In this document: positions 1 to 13,164 of the stretch, one piece after another
Position numbering within the stretch: the stretch's first letter is position 1
Layout of the letters: every line of letters begins with the position of its first letter
NCBI GenBank assembly: GCA_002943765.1
Contig: PQWQ01000013.1
Coordinates: forward strand, 186,001 to 250,000
Length of the DNA stretch: 64,000 nucleotides
Origin: Psoroptes ovis
Lineage: Eukaryota > Arthropoda > Arachnida > Sarcoptiformes > Psoroptidae
Reading direction: 5' to 3'
Position numbers and translations under genes: made by a program
The notes under the pieces: generated by a model
Database searches by the model: none
Seen by the model: only the letters and a program-made list of their open reading frames with translations
Told to the model about the DNA's origin: nothing

Positions 1-3000
1 AAATAAATACAAAAAACTATGAAAAGTGTGAAATACAATAAATTTTTTGGCGAATAAAATGATGGACAGAATAAAAGCATTCATTTCATTTGATACACCA
101 AGTAATTGATTTGAACATATTTGGACAAGTGTAAATATCTAACCAAGCAGAATCAATCCATGAGGAAAAATAATAAAAGCTTAGATTGAAGCTTACTTCT
201 TTTTGGTTGATACTTTGGTTTGAGCCAATTATTATTACAAATTTTAGATGTCGATTTCACCTAAAAATTTTCATTTCTTGCTTGTTTTCCTCAAAATCTT
301 CTTAAAAGATTTCTCTGCAAATAACTTTACAACTTTTTTGTTTTCATAATTATTTTCCCTGAAAGTATTCGATTGGGTGAAAATTTCAATTGTTTCTGAG
401 TCTGAAAGATTGAAATATCAGAAATATTTCAATTGAAACATCTTCCGAAATATCTGTGAAATTGTATATCGCTGAAATACACTAGTGAACAGCAACAAAA
501 AAAAAAAAAATGATACAATGATCGATGTTGTGCATGTTTTGGCATTTTGTTTCGATCTTTCTGGCATGTTACAGATTCAATAAATCATTATCTGGTCGTA
601 CATGTGTTGTTTGATATGTGTTTTAACAAAATTTATTTGATCATTTTTCCGCTTGTTTCACACATGAAAATTTCCGAGTGGATACACTTATTGTAATAAA
701 TGAAAGTATTTCATAACATTATGGTTGCAAGTTGTAACCATATAAATTGCCAAATTATAACTTTATTTCAAATGATGATGCACCATGATCATCTTCATTA
801 TTATGAGTATTATCGACAGAAAATTGTAGATTTCTCCTTACAACCAAAGACGGTGGCACTTTTTCTTCTGCTTCTTAAAACTTTTTTATTTCTATTGAAA
901 TAAATTATTGCATAATCCAAATATAGCAAAATGCGGGGAAAACAAAAACAACAAATTGTTATTACCACGAAAGATTGTAATGGATCAATCAATCAAATAC
1001 ATAATATGGATATGAAATGAAATAAAAAATACACGCATACACACACACACACACAGAAAAATCGGTCACAAGAGATCGGTAAGTGTGTGTGTGTGTGTGT
1101 ATATTGTGTTGTGCATGCATCAGAAGTGTATTTCAAGTGAAAGCAATCATTTCATCCGAAATTTTCAAGCTGAATGATTTGAAGAAAATCGAAATGTACA
1201 AATTGAAAAAATGATAATGATAATTCATGGAAAATGTCAATTTAAATCAATTGATTGATTGATTAAAATTGATTGAACTGTTTCTCTTTTTTTTTGCTCT
1301 GGTTTCGTTATTTGAATTATTATTTGAATTGCATTTATTCAAAAAATATAAATGAATAAATCAATGAAAATTTCTCTCTGAAATTTAATTTGAATGAAAA
1401 ATTAACCAAAATAAACTAATGTCAATTTTAATTGAATTTTAATTTGATTGTGTTTTGTGTGCGAGCAAATCAACACCACAAATCATTAATATTATTAATA
1501 CTATGGCAGATTCTTTCTTTTAAAAAAATAGATGCTCTCGTATCATTAATATTAATATAATAATATTACCATAACCAAACAATGTAAAATATAATTGAAA
1601 CCCAAATAATCGATAATCCTTGAAGAAAAAATATTGTTCAAATTATAATGTGGAACAGACAAGCGGGTTTCACCAAGTACTTGCACTCAAACAAAGAGCG
1701 ATTCTTCAAAGAGTTTGAATTATTTTCATTCGTCTCCGAAATTTTTCATTCATCATTATTGGAATTTATTATTTTCCTCAAAAAAGAAAATTATGAATCT
1801 GAATATTTAGTGGTATTAGTGTTTGTTCAAAACTATGATTCAATGATTGAACAAATGATGATAAGATTATGAATTTCCAAACAAAAATTCTTTTCTTTTC
1901 CATACTTTCATTAATAAATGATGCATGATTTTTATTCTCAAAGAACGTTAGGGCTTTAATTTCAGTATAGGAAGGAGAAAAAGTGTACAAGATTGAGAAA
2001 TGATCAAGATTTTCATCTATTTTCATCATTTTCATCATTTATTCATTTATCTATCTCAATTTCAATCTTTTACAAATTTTCGTTAGTGATTTTACGTAAT
2101 TGCATTCCTTTTTTCTCTTTTTTCACGAAAATATCATTGTAATTTACATTTGCATGGTGCATTATCATTCACACTAATGTCATTGTTATTCACATGAGCA
2201 ATTTGCAAATTTTTACTGAAATTTATGATATTAGTAGATTGTAATTGCTATTGGTGTTTTTTTTCTGATTATTTTTGAATTTTTGAATGTGTTTTTGAAT
2301 TATTTTATGAATAATGAATTTAACAACAACAAAAATTATCAATTATTAATGAATCAGAAGCATCGAGAATGCATCATTCATTTTGTTTGTGTTTGCTTTC
2401 TTCATTTGTTTACTTCGATTATATTAAAAAATATAATCATAATATCAAACCTGGTAAAACGAGTATAAATTCATTGTAATTTGAACAAAATTTCAATGTT
2501 CAATGTAATTGTTGTTGTTGCTTGTTATTGTTGTGTAACATAAAAGCAACAACAACAATATCAATTTATATTCATTTTTTTGCTGCAAAATTCATCATTT
2601 ATAAATGATGAATGAAACTATTGTAAAAGCACACACACAGGAATGAATTAAATAAAGATTCAAATAGAATCTCTGTTGCGTATATGTTGTTATTATTATT
2701 TAATCATTTAAATGCAGATAACGAAACGAAAAGAGTGAAACGTAACATAACATATGAAACAAAAAAAACATGAATAAATAAACACGTAAAATAAACCTGA
2801 AACTTGGAAAGTTTTTTTTTCTTTTCATTCAATCCATGAAATTGATTGAATATTCTCTATTATCTTCACATGTTTTCTTCATTATTTCCAAGAAATCACA
2901 ATCAACCAGGAAGGGAATACAAGTGAACTAGAATAAAAGGTGGTAGAATTTTTCTAGATTAATAATAATAGCAAAAGGATCCAAAGGGAATAATAATAAT

Positions 3001-5341
3001 AAATTACAAGAAAAATTATTCATCGATGAAAAGTTTAAATGGCAAACAAGCAGATTTCATTGTTTAGGGTATTTTTCAATACGAATTGATTGACTTCAAT
3101 GTTTCAAATATGAAATTATTTATTGCCCAGAAAGAAATATGAGGAACATTTGGTGCTATTTTTCTTTTGATTTTCAATTATCATCATCATCATTATCAAT
3201 CGACTAGATGAAAATTAATGTTCAGAAATAAGATAAACATTTCAAATGTGAAAAAATGAAAAATTTCATTGGATCAAACAAAACGACTAAACCATCATCT
3301 ATTACACCTTATTTGAAATTGAAAGTAAAAAATAAAAAAATTTCAAATACGATAAGATTAAGTTTGTTGATTTTTCGATTTTTCTTAATTTTTGTTAATT
3401 TGTTGGTTGGTATTCATTTATCTAAGAAATTAAAAAACGAAATCTGAATGGTACATTTGTGATTAGAAATAAAATAAAATAAATAAATAAATGTCTATAC
3501 GGAAGTTGCTCGTGCATTTTCGCTTTTTTTCAAATTTCTTTCCATCATTTCACCACAATCACATAATCTAAATTTATATCAAATGATTTAAGAAATAAAT
3601 AAATGCAATAAAAAAATCTGAGAAATTGAAAGAAACAAATTTGAAAACCTAAACAAGTGTTAAGTCTTGTTAAGAGGTAAGCAATATAGCAATACTCAAA
3701 TCTAAAATAATCTTGAAAAATGAAAAAAAAACAAAGATGTTTTCGATATGAAATATCAAATCAAATCAAATAAATAATGAAAAATGAAACGGAAATGAAT
3801 GAATTTTGCAGTCAATTTCATTTATTTTTCATCAAATTTTCGTTATATCAAAAATTAATAATTGATTTTCATTGATTAAAAAAAAATTTTCCAAAATCAT
3901 TGACCACTCTGTAACGTTTCTAATAATCATGGGACAAATATTCACATATCTTGAGCGATAGTTTAATATCTAAATTGACATTAATGTGAAAAATATATTT
4001 GATTTGAAAGTATTTTTTTCATAATTCATTAATTTATTGTCATTATTAAATAAATAAAATGAAAATGATAATCACTCATACAAATATAATCTTGATTAAA
4101 TATATTTTTTTATTTGATTTTTAATCATCATCATTGATCGAGAAAATTTCGTTAATCATTCAAAGTAAAATTAAATTTTCAAACAATTTATTTCCATTTC
4201 CCGCAAGTTTTATCAGTATTTTATTTGTTCAACTGGTTTCATTTAACATTAATTTCAAACTTATTAACTTATTCATAGAAAAAAATTAAATACCTGAACA
4301 CATTTGAATTAAAATTAGATTTTTTTCGAAAATTTCAAATTTCTTCGTTTTTTCATACCAATATTTATATGCAAAAGTATATTTTTCTATGAATATCGGT
4401 ATTAGCAGTATTTATTTATTATTAAATTCAATTTTTCTTCATTTTCGTTCGTCCTTGTCAACTCCGATAGCTGATGTGTATTTTAAGAAATTTTTTTTTC
4501 GCCACCGTTTTTGCCATTTTGAACAAGTTTAAACCATGGCATCAAGTAATTATAAAAAACACAAAAAAAGTAAAAGCAAAATAATTAAGCAACATGTTTG
4601 AAATAAATGATTTTCGAAGTGAAAAAAAAACCTGAAACATTTTTCGAGCATTTAAAAGTAAATTTAATAAGAAAAAAAGACAAAATTTTCAAAATTTCAA
4701 AAAAGTAAATTTTTCAATATTATCATATTTCTAATAGATGACCAGTAATATTACAATTATTTTTGTGACAAACATCAATATTTTCAGATATTTTAACAGG
4801 AGAAATTCAGAGAAATACTCTTTTTTAATTTTGTAGGTAAATAGAAAACCTGGTTTTTATACCGTATATTTTTGGATGTAATTTTTTTTTTAAGTACAAA
4901 CATTTCATTTCATTTCATTTTTTACCGTTAATAAATATTGATATATTCAATAATATTAATGAAGAAAGCGAACGAAAAAAAAATTAATGAAATCATGACA
5001 TGAAATTGAATTGAATCGAATGTAAAGAGATGTATTTTCATCCAAAAGAAATTGAAAAAAAATGATGAAATTAATGAATTAAAATCACCAAAAAAAACTT
5101 GATTATTAAAAAGAAAAATGAAAATATTATTTTAAGAAGAGATTTCATGTATATTTTGGTCATAAACTTTTATATAATTACCATCATTGATATATATTTT
5201 TAATTATATTATAAAAGAGATAATACCTTCGTTAGTGTTTTGAGTGTATGTGTGATGGACTCACTAACACACTTATACCACCAGATATCATCGATATGTT
5301 TTTTTGATGAAATCCTTTTGCTTTTCGTTTTTTCTTGGAGG
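1..5341. other. AT-rich intergenic region without recognisable gene
   Basis: I see no coding region that I can support. Reading frames are short, low-complexity and interrupted. The sequence is very AT-rich with poly-A/T runs, TTG/AAC-type trinucleotide patches (around 2510-2560) and one dinucleotide microsatellite pair (1039-1100), listed separately. No tRNA-like T-arm or box signal was noticed. Confidence 0.6.
1039..1100. repeat. Inverted (AC)n/(GT)n microsatellite pair
   Basis: An (AC)n run at 1039-1055 is followed, after a 27-base spacer, by a (GT)n run at 1083-1100. The two runs are reverse complements, so single-stranded DNA or RNA from here can fold into a long hairpin. The spacer contains the hexamer atcggt twice. 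No gene is attached to it. Confidence 0.8.
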
Positions 5342-5348
5342 TATAAAT
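5342..5348 (+). promoter_or_regulatory. Candidate TATA box for the Q/N-rich secreted protein
   Basis: TATAAAT lies 190 bases upstream of the start codon at 5532 and is the best TATA match there. I find no convincing initiator about 30 bases downstream, so this is a tentative assignment; TATA-like words are common in such AT-rich DNA. Confidence 0.35.
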
Positions 5349-5531
5349 ACCGATGTATTAAATATGTTCGCATGTTGATGATGATATTTTCCATGTTTTA
5401 ATCAATCGTTTGCTGGTGTTTTGATTGTTGTTTTAATTTAATTTGCACCTACATATGTGGTGATTTTCATAATTAAAATAAAAAACCAGAAAAATTCAAA
5501 GTTTAAATCAAATTCAAACTAAAAACCAACA

Positions 5532-7793
5532 ATGAAAATGAAAAATTCATCATTTCATATCACCATTTTAATAATGGTGATAGAATTATTACTATTATTA
5601 TTAAATTGTCACAATGTACATTCAGTACCGAGAATGCCACAATTTGGTTTTCGTATGCAAAGACCATCGAGATTTCGTCCACCATTTAATCGAGCTGGTA
5701 TGCCGCAAATACCGCAAGCATCTCATCCTTTTCCAGCACAAATACGACCATCAATGATGCCATTTGGTGTTGGTAATGGTCCGAAATTTGCAAATGGTCC
5801 TATGACACCGGGTTTCGGTTCACAAGCATTTTCACCACTAAACATGAAACCGGGGCTACATAATTTTCATCAATCGTCAATGTTCCCCCATCATACTCAA
5901 GCATCACATCCACCAATATCGATTCATCCAAAGCCTTCATTATTTAATGCCAAACAAAACGATTTGTCGCAACTAGGGGGTGAAATGGATTCAACTTACA
6001 ATGGAGAACCGGTTGTTCCAACAACATATGCAGGCGATACAACGTTAGACCAAATTCCACATATCGATATTCCATCACAAGCGATGGGCAAAAATGCACC
6101 AGTGAAAGTCGTATATAAACCAGTTGTTAAATTGGTGAAAGTTCCTGTCGAGGTTCCAGTAAAAGTAAAACAACCATTCCCGGTCAAAGTTCCAGTACCG
6201 GTTCAAGTACCAGTTCCAGTCAAAGTAATTCAAAAAGAAAAAATAATGTTTCCAGTTGCCGTACCACTCGGTCAAATGGTACCTATGACGTCATTGGCTC
6301 AAAAAAATCAAGAACAAGAGCAAACCTCGCAACTACAACAGCAACAACAATATCAACAACAGCAACAATCACAATTCCAACAGCAACAACAAACGCAATT
6401 CCAACAACAACAACAACAGCATCAATTTTCACCATTACACCAATCCAAATTCCAGCAAACGAATCAACAACAGCAATATAATCAGCAACTTGAACAGCAA
6501 CAACAGCAACAGCAACCAACGCCGTTTCCAAAATCATCACAAACTCCATCACAATATCATGGACCTGGTGAATATAATCATCGGTTAGTATCAGTCGATG
6601 GAAGCGGTAATTCATTATACAATCAACAAAATTCTAATGAATTTAAACCAATCGTCAATAATAATGCTCAACGTGGTAATGAACAGAATTATAATGCCAA
6701 TCAAGATCAATTCAATGGTAATGGTCATAATAATAATAATAATAACAATCAACATCAACAACAATTACCATTCTCTTATCAACCACCACCGAATCAATTT
6801 CGACAACAAATTGTACATTCTGAAGGACCATTGTATCGACCAATCAGTGACATAAATTTCGGTGGTCAACCACCAAATAATAACATTAACAATAATAATA
6901 ATAATGGCAATTATGATAATTCGAATCGAAATAATTATCCTCAACATCAAAATGTGCAAAATAACTTTCATCAATCACCAATGATGAATAATGGTGGTCA
7001 GCCATATGGTGATTATCAAGGACAGCGAAATGGTCCACCAATGATGAATATGAATAATAATAATAATCAACAATCAAATTATGGATCAGAATTTAATCAA
7101 CAACAACAATTTAACAATAATAATAATAATATGAATGATAATCCTAGACCAATTTTCGTAATTCCACCATATGATAGAAATTTACTTTATAATGAACACT
7201 ATCTACAAAATCAACATCAACAACAGCAAAATTTCGAACAATTTAATTATGGTGGAAATTATAATGATAACAATAATAATAATGATAAACCACCACCGCC
7301 ACCACCACCACCACAAGGTGATTTTGTTCCACCAATGAGAAATTATCAATCATATAATGATGATAATAATAATAATAATAATATTAATAATGATAATTCA
7401 TTTACGATTGATCGTGGAATGATTGGTTGGTCACCAATACGCACATCACCGCCACCACCTCCACCATCACCAGCACAATCATCATCATTATATAATCAAC
7501 ATCATAATAATTATCATCAAATGGCCGAATCCAGAATATCTGAACATGATGATGAAAATGAAAAAGAAGTTGTAGACAATTTCATGGAAGATCGAATGGA
7601 TAATCATGTCCAAAATAATGGTAATCATTTACCCGATGAATATTATGATTTTGTTGATGTATCATCAACAAGCGTCGAATCAATACATCGGCCAATATCG
7701 ATTGAAACACCATATGTAACTGGTCAATTAATGGCAACACCAGCAGTCACAAGTAAAATGCATCATAGTAAAAATATATTCATAGACGAATGA
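5532..7793 (+). CDS. Secreted Q/N- and P-rich low-complexity protein, 753 aa
   Basis: This is one uninterrupted 753-codon frame starting at an ATG that directly precedes a signal-peptide-like stretch (hydrophobic residues about 8-25, then a VHS-V junction). The mature part has an M/P/F-rich segment (about 30-150), a Pro-Val-Lys block with repeated K-V-P-V units (about 190-250), a polyglutamine-rich section (about 255-330), and long Asn/Gln tracts with polyproline islands (about 390-660), then a more acidic, ordinary-composition tail. No enzyme motif or cysteine framework is visible. The Pro-Val-Lys block resembles that of the Gly-rich protein at 12078. A structural extracellular role (cuticle, secretion or silk-like) is inferred from composition only. 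Function is unknown. The gene looks intronless, although an untranslated 5' exon cannot be excluded. Confidence 0.75.
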   Translation: MKMKNSSFHITILIMVIELLLLLLNCHNVHSVPRMPQFGFRMQRPSRFRPPFNRAGMPQIPQASHPFPAQIRPSMMPFGVGNGPKFANGPMTPGFGSQAFSPLNMKPGLHNFHQSSMFPHHTQASHPPISIHPKPSLFNAKQNDLSQLGGEMDSTYNGEPVVPTTYAGDTTLDQIPHIDIPSQAMGKNAPVKVVYKPVVKLVKVPVEVPVKVKQPFPVKVPVPVQVPVPVKVIQKEKIMFPVAVPLGQMVPMTSLAQKNQEQEQTSQLQQQQQYQQQQQSQFQQQQQTQFQQQQQQHQFSPLHQSKFQQTNQQQQYNQQLEQQQQQQQPTPFPKSSQTPSQYHGPGEYNHRLVSVDGSGNSLYNQQNSNEFKPIVNNNAQRGNEQNYNANQDQFNGNGHNNNNNNNQHQQQLPFSYQPPPNQFRQQIVHSEGPLYRPISDINFGGQPPNNNINNNNNNGNYDNSNRNNYPQHQNVQNNFHQSPMMNNGGQPYGDYQGQRNGPPMMNMNNNNNQQSNYGSEFNQQQQFNNNNNNMNDNPRPIFVIPPYDRNLLYNEHYLQNQHQQQQNFEQFNYGGNYNDNNNNNDKPPPPPPPPQGDFVPPMRNYQSYNDDNNNNNNINNDNSFTIDRGMIGWSPIRTSPPPPPPSPAQSSSLYNQHHNNYHQMAESRISEHDDENEKEVVDNFMEDRMDNHVQNNGNHLPDEYYDFVDVSSTSVESIHRPISIETPYVTGQLMATPAVTSKMHHSKNIFIDE

Positions 7794-10700
7794 AAATATT
7801 GGATTGGATTAGAAATTTTTTTGGTTCAATTATTCATTTAAATGATTCCATGAGAAATTGATTAATTCATTTGCCTTGTCATTTAATTATAATTCTTATT
7901 ATATAATCATCTCTATATTTTTTTTAATTTCATATTTTTCATTATCATTCATATCTCATTCTCATATCTTTTCAAATTTTCACATCATAATTATAATAAG
8001 TCATAAATATTTTTTTAATTTAAAAAACAATAATTGAAATCCAAGAAACAAATTGCAAATCGGTCGCCATCTAGCATTCGGTATTCGAGTTGAAATTCTT
8101 TTTGAAATTTTGAAATGATTTAATTTTTCATTTTTCGATGGATTATCGTCATCGATTATTTTTGTTTTTTTCCAAGATAAACATAGATGAACAAGCAAAG
8201 ATTATCATAATTATCAATTTATCCTATTGAACACTTTCGAAATGAGAAAATTTCCAATTTCCAATTTTTTTAATCTCATTTTCAAATAAAAAATTAAGAA
8301 CTTGTTTGATTGACCGTTTTGTTCCGCATACGAAGTGTGTGCGAAATTGAAACGAATAAATAAATAAATATTTCATATGTGTTTCGTGACAAACATAGCA
8401 AAAATCGATCTAAATTATGAACATTTGATTTGAAACAACATTTATTGAATGTGTAGTTGTTGCTGATGTTGCTTTTGATGCTGAATCGAAAACATTTTTG
8501 AAACAGAAATCATAAAATGGCATCCATGTCATTGATACAAAATTTATTTTGATAAATTTCATTTTAAACTTTTAAATTTTTGATCTGATGATGATAAAAA
8601 TCTAATACAGATCATTTAATGGTGGAGAAAAAATGAGAATTAAATCGATCCAAAATCAATTTATTAAATTAATGGAATCGAAATTAATTAATTGGTCCGA
8701 AATTTTTATTTAGATCAATGAGTGAAAATGAAAAAATTCATTCATGAACCCATATTTTCACATGTGTCGACATGGCAGCATTCATTGATTATCATAATGA
8801 TATCCACACGCAGATCCATTATTTGTACACGAATTTGTTCATAAAAATAACTGGGAATGAACAATAAAAATTTGAATGATTAATTCATTTATTAATCAAT
8901 CAATACGATCAATCAATACGATCAACCAATCGATCGATCAATCAAATAATAATCAATTAATTTAATTAATAAAACGAGTTATTAATTATGCATTCATTTC
9001 TTTGTGGATTATTTTGAATTATGAATATTTATTTATTTTTGTTCAGATACAAATACAACAACAAAATCGATTCGAATGTTCATCGTTATGATGAGTGTAT
9101 TTTTGTTTACCGGTATTTTAAGATAATTGAAAAACGATTTGATTATAATCGTGAAAATAATGATAATAATGAAATAAATAAAGATTTCCATGATGATTCA
9201 ATGAATGAAACGATTCATTGATATATTTTTTATTTTATTAAATTCAAATCAAAGTATTTACGATGAAAAATTGTCCAAAATCACGTAAATAAATTTATGA
9301 ATGAATGTTTATGTTTTCTCCGATTTTTTCAAACATTTAAATATCACTTACTGTCTTTGTAAAATTGTATTTCGATACATGAAAAATATATCAAAGATTT
9401 TATTGGCATTTCAGGAAAATCCGTAAAAACAGTATCATGTTTTGTCGATTTGATTTAATGAAAATCATTTTTTTCTTTTAGCATTTCCAGATAAAGAAAA
9501 AATAGAAATTTTGGATCTCGGAGAAAAATATCTGTATTAAATATAATTGGATTATAATCATTATTTCATACTCCATGACTTCGTGTTAAATCAAATCATG
9601 CAACACTTTCATTATTTTTATTTTCATATCTTCAATATTTCAATCTCATTCAATTTTTGGCTAAATAGCGATTAGTTTTGACCAATTTTTCGATAAATAT
9701 TGGCATGAAACAAGTCAAGGCGAATAATGAAAAATGAAAAAATCAAACAAGTAGCGCAAGATAATTGATCAAGGGTTAAATCGATTAGTTATGTCTGTTT
9801 TAATTCTACATTTCTTTTCAATTTCTTGGTTAGCTAACTTGTTGATGAAATAAATGATAATGGTCTGAACTAAATTAAAACTGAATGAATGGATGAATTG
9901 AATTGAAAATTGAATTGAAACAAAATGAAAACATTTTTGGCTTTCAATACAACGAAAAAATAAAATTAATGAAATTTTATCATGGAAATTATACGATGAT
10001 AATGGAATCGTCTGGAGGATGTATATTGAAAAAAAAATAAAACAAAATTTCCACCATATTAATGATTACCCCGGAAATATTGATTGTAGAAATTAATTGT
10101 AAAATTTATATTTTTCCGATAATTTATTATCAGATCAATATTGAATTAAATCTTAGATTCTTAAAAGCATGAAATGTGTGTTTTATTTAATTGATTTTCA
10201 TAAGCAAACTTGAAATGAAGAAGAATATCCTTTCGACATGATTTATTTTTGTTGATGATAGATTATGCCAATCTAAATTAATCACATTTTACTCATTATG
10301 TTAATGATTTTTTCTGTGAAAATTAATGAAATGACAATCAACAATTGAAATGGATGTATGTGTTATCTGTGAATGAGAAAAAATGCCAATTCATATCGGT
10401 AATCAATCAATAAAACCAATCAAAATATTTACAAAAGATTCTCATCTTTGTCATTTGATTATTGATTATCGATTATTTCAAGTGAAAAAAAAATTTCAGT
10501 GGAAAAAAAAATGTCGAATACAAAATTCAAGAAAACCAATCGATCAAGTTCCTGGAAACAAATATTTGAAACTGACCAACGAATCATAATTACAATTGAC
10601 ACTAATCGATTCGATTAATCTATAGATTATAATCCTAATAACAAGCATGGATATATATTATTAGTTGATCATTTCATTGAGTGACCTTTATTAGTATCAA

Positions 10701-11896
10701 TATATCTATGTATCGTGTGAAAAATAAATGTCCATTGGTGATAGGAAATTATTTGATAATAATAAATAATTATCAATACTGATTGTAAAATTAAAAAAAA
10801 AGATTAGGCCAAATCCAATATATATCTTTAAATCTTATAATTTTTATTTAATCATTTTTCCATCTATTTAATAATAATAATTATTATAAATGAATAACAA
10901 AAAATGTTATTAAAAAATAAGAAATAAAAACAAAATAAAATCAAATCAAATATCAAAGGTGTTATAACATAATCTTTCTATTGGAAGTGAAATGAATAAA
11001 AAAACGAAATGTAATACTTAAATGCTTGAAAAAAAATCTATGAAATCTTGGAAAATACTTTATAATTTCCTTAATGAGTGAAAAAAAAATTAAAAAATCC
11101 AAAATGGCCAAAGGTCGATTTTTACAATCACAGCCACAATTGTCCACAATGAATTATTGACTCATTATTATTATAAATAAATAAATTTTCCTTCAGGGGC
11201 TTTTGTTTTACTTTTTCGTTTGGCTTTTGCTGCTGTTGCTGCTGCTGATGTTGGATATACAAACTTTTGAACAAAAAAAAAAAAAAATCTAGTTTAAATT
11301 ATTGTGGGCAAAGGTTTGTACAGGCACACACACACACTTCGTATACTTGCGACCAATATTTAAGAAATGTAAAAATGAATACGATATTTTCGATTAAAAT
11401 GAATTAGATCATTGCTGATATTTTCATTTATTTTTTTTTATTTTCGATTTTTTTTTCAAATTTTAAATAAAATCTATGATAATGGTGACATATTATAATG
11501 TCATCGAATATTAACACAGATAACATTCATACATTTGTTTTTATTTTTATTTTTATTTTTTTTTTGTTATCAGAACGATCATCTAAGATGGACATCATTT
11601 ATTCATTGCTTGCTATTGTTGCTGTTGATCGGCAATGTTTTACAAATTGATGAGAAGAAATAACAATTATAATCAATAATAATAATGATATCGGCTGATA
11701 TTAGAGAAAATACAAGAGAAATTGAATCAATTTCTCTTTCTTTTATTGTTGTTTTTCAATCTTTCTTGATTAATTTTTTTTCATTCACGTTCCAAAATGT
11801 TGAAAAAATTATCAATTTTTTATTTTGTTCATTTCGATTGAAATCAACATATTTTTCAGAGAAAATTCCATGATAATTTTCAAGCGTTTCAGGCAG
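7794..11896. other. Intergenic region without recognisable gene
   Basis: AT-rich DNA with poly-A/T runs, AATAAA-like words just downstream of the 753-aa frame (cluster near 8355) and simple repeats. No long frame, splice chain or RNA gene that I can support on either strand. Confidence 0.6.
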
Positions 11897-11934
11897 GATA
11901 AAAGCATCGAATCATGGCCATTTTAACATCAGAT
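11897..11934 (+). promoter_or_regulatory. Candidate core promoter (TATA plus initiator) of the Gly-rich protein gene
   Basis: GATAAAAG at 11897-11904 is followed about 31 bases later by TCAGAT at 11929-11934, a spacing and sequence that fit an arthropod TATA-initiator pair. Transcription from here would give a 5' leader of roughly 145 bases before the ATG at 12078. Seen by eye only. Confidence 0.45.
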
Positions 11935-12077
11935 CAAAGTTGAAGGATTTACAGTGAACATTAAATCATTTCACTTGTTTTTATTTGTTTATTCATCTTT
12001 ATTATTTTGTTTGTCCATGATCATCAAAAAATAGTGATAGTAAAATTATAGTCAAGAAAAAAAAAAATCACCAAGCA

Positions 12078-13164
12078 ATGTCACCGAAATCTGCCTTTGT
12101 TTTCATGGGCATACTGATCATTGTTATGATCGGTAGTGCTCAAGGTATTTTCGATAAGAAAAAAGAAAAAATCCACATCTACAAACAAGTACCACATCCA
12201 GTTCATATTGTGAAAAAATATCCAGTTAAATATCCCGTATATATTCCAGTCAAACCAAAACCAATCATCAAAAAAGTCACTTATCCAGTCAAAGTACCAT
12301 ATAAGGTATTTATAACCAAATGACCGATTGAATTTTTATCTAATTATTAATGACTTCATGGAATAGGTTCCAATCAAAGTACCAATCAAAGTTCCATACC
12401 CAGTTAAAATTCCAGTCCCATACCCAGTCAAAGTCCCAGTTTACATAAAGAAATATGAAAGCTACGGCGGTGGTGGCGGCGGAGGCTACGGTGGCGGCGA
12501 TGGTGGTTATGGTGGCGGCGGAGGTTACGGTGGTGGTGGCGATGGCGGTTATGGTGGTGGCGGCGGTGGCTACGGAGGTGGTGGTGGCGGCTATGGCGGC
12601 GGCGGTGGTTATGTAACCGGAAAATTGATGTCAGGCGGCTACGGTGGTGGCGGCGGAGGCTACGGCGGTGGTGGTGGAGGCTACGGTGGTGGCGGTGGCG
12701 GCTACGGTGGTGGCGGCGGAGGCTATGGTGGTGGTGGAGATGGCGGCTATGGCGGCGGTTACGGTGGTGGTGGTGGCGGTGGCGTCGACATCAAATATGG
12801 CGGCATCAGCACGTATTACGGAGGTGGAGATGAATATGGCGGCGAATACGGTGGTTACGGAGGGGATGAAGGCGGTTATGGCGGTGGTGATGGAGGCTAC
12901 GGTGGTGGATATGGTGGTGATGATGGAGGCTACGGTGGTGGCTATGGTGGTGGCGGATACGGTGGTGGAGATGGCGGTTATGGTGGTGGAGATGGTGGTT
13001 ATGGTGGTGGTGATGGCGGATATGGTGGTGGCGACGGTGGTTATGGCGGTGGTGACGGTGGTTATGGTGGTGGTGACGGTGGTTATGGTGGTGGTGACGG
13101 TGGTTATGGTGGCGGCGGTGGTGTAGGTTATGGCGGTGGCGGTGGAGGATACAAAAAGAAATGA
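12078..13164 (+). CDS. Secreted Gly-Tyr-rich cuticle-type protein, two exons, 341 aa
   Basis: Exon 1 is 12078-12305 and exon 2 is 12367-13164. The 61-base intron is bounded by AAG|GTATTT and AATAG|GTT, in phase 0, giving 341 codons plus stop. Residues 1-23 form a clear signal peptide. The next part is a Lys/Pro/Val block (residues about 32-110, units such as K-V-P-V and Y-P-V-K) that runs continuously across the intron. The rest is almost entirely Gly-Gly-Tyr and Gly-Gly-Asp-Gly-Gly-Tyr repeats, ending in Tyr-Lys-Lys-Lys. The composition matches glycine-rich structural cuticle proteins of arthropods; a role in cuticle, cement or secreted film is inferred. Without splicing, exon 1 runs into a stop 18 bases after the donor, which supports the intron. 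The DNA of exon 2 is GC-rich against an AT-rich background because of GGN glycine codons. Confidence 0.85.

Noticed and set aside
5996..7077. Several antisense and shifted frames (Val-, Ile- and Tyr-rich) within the 753-aa gene
   Set aside because: These are shadows of CAA/AAT repeats of the sense frame.
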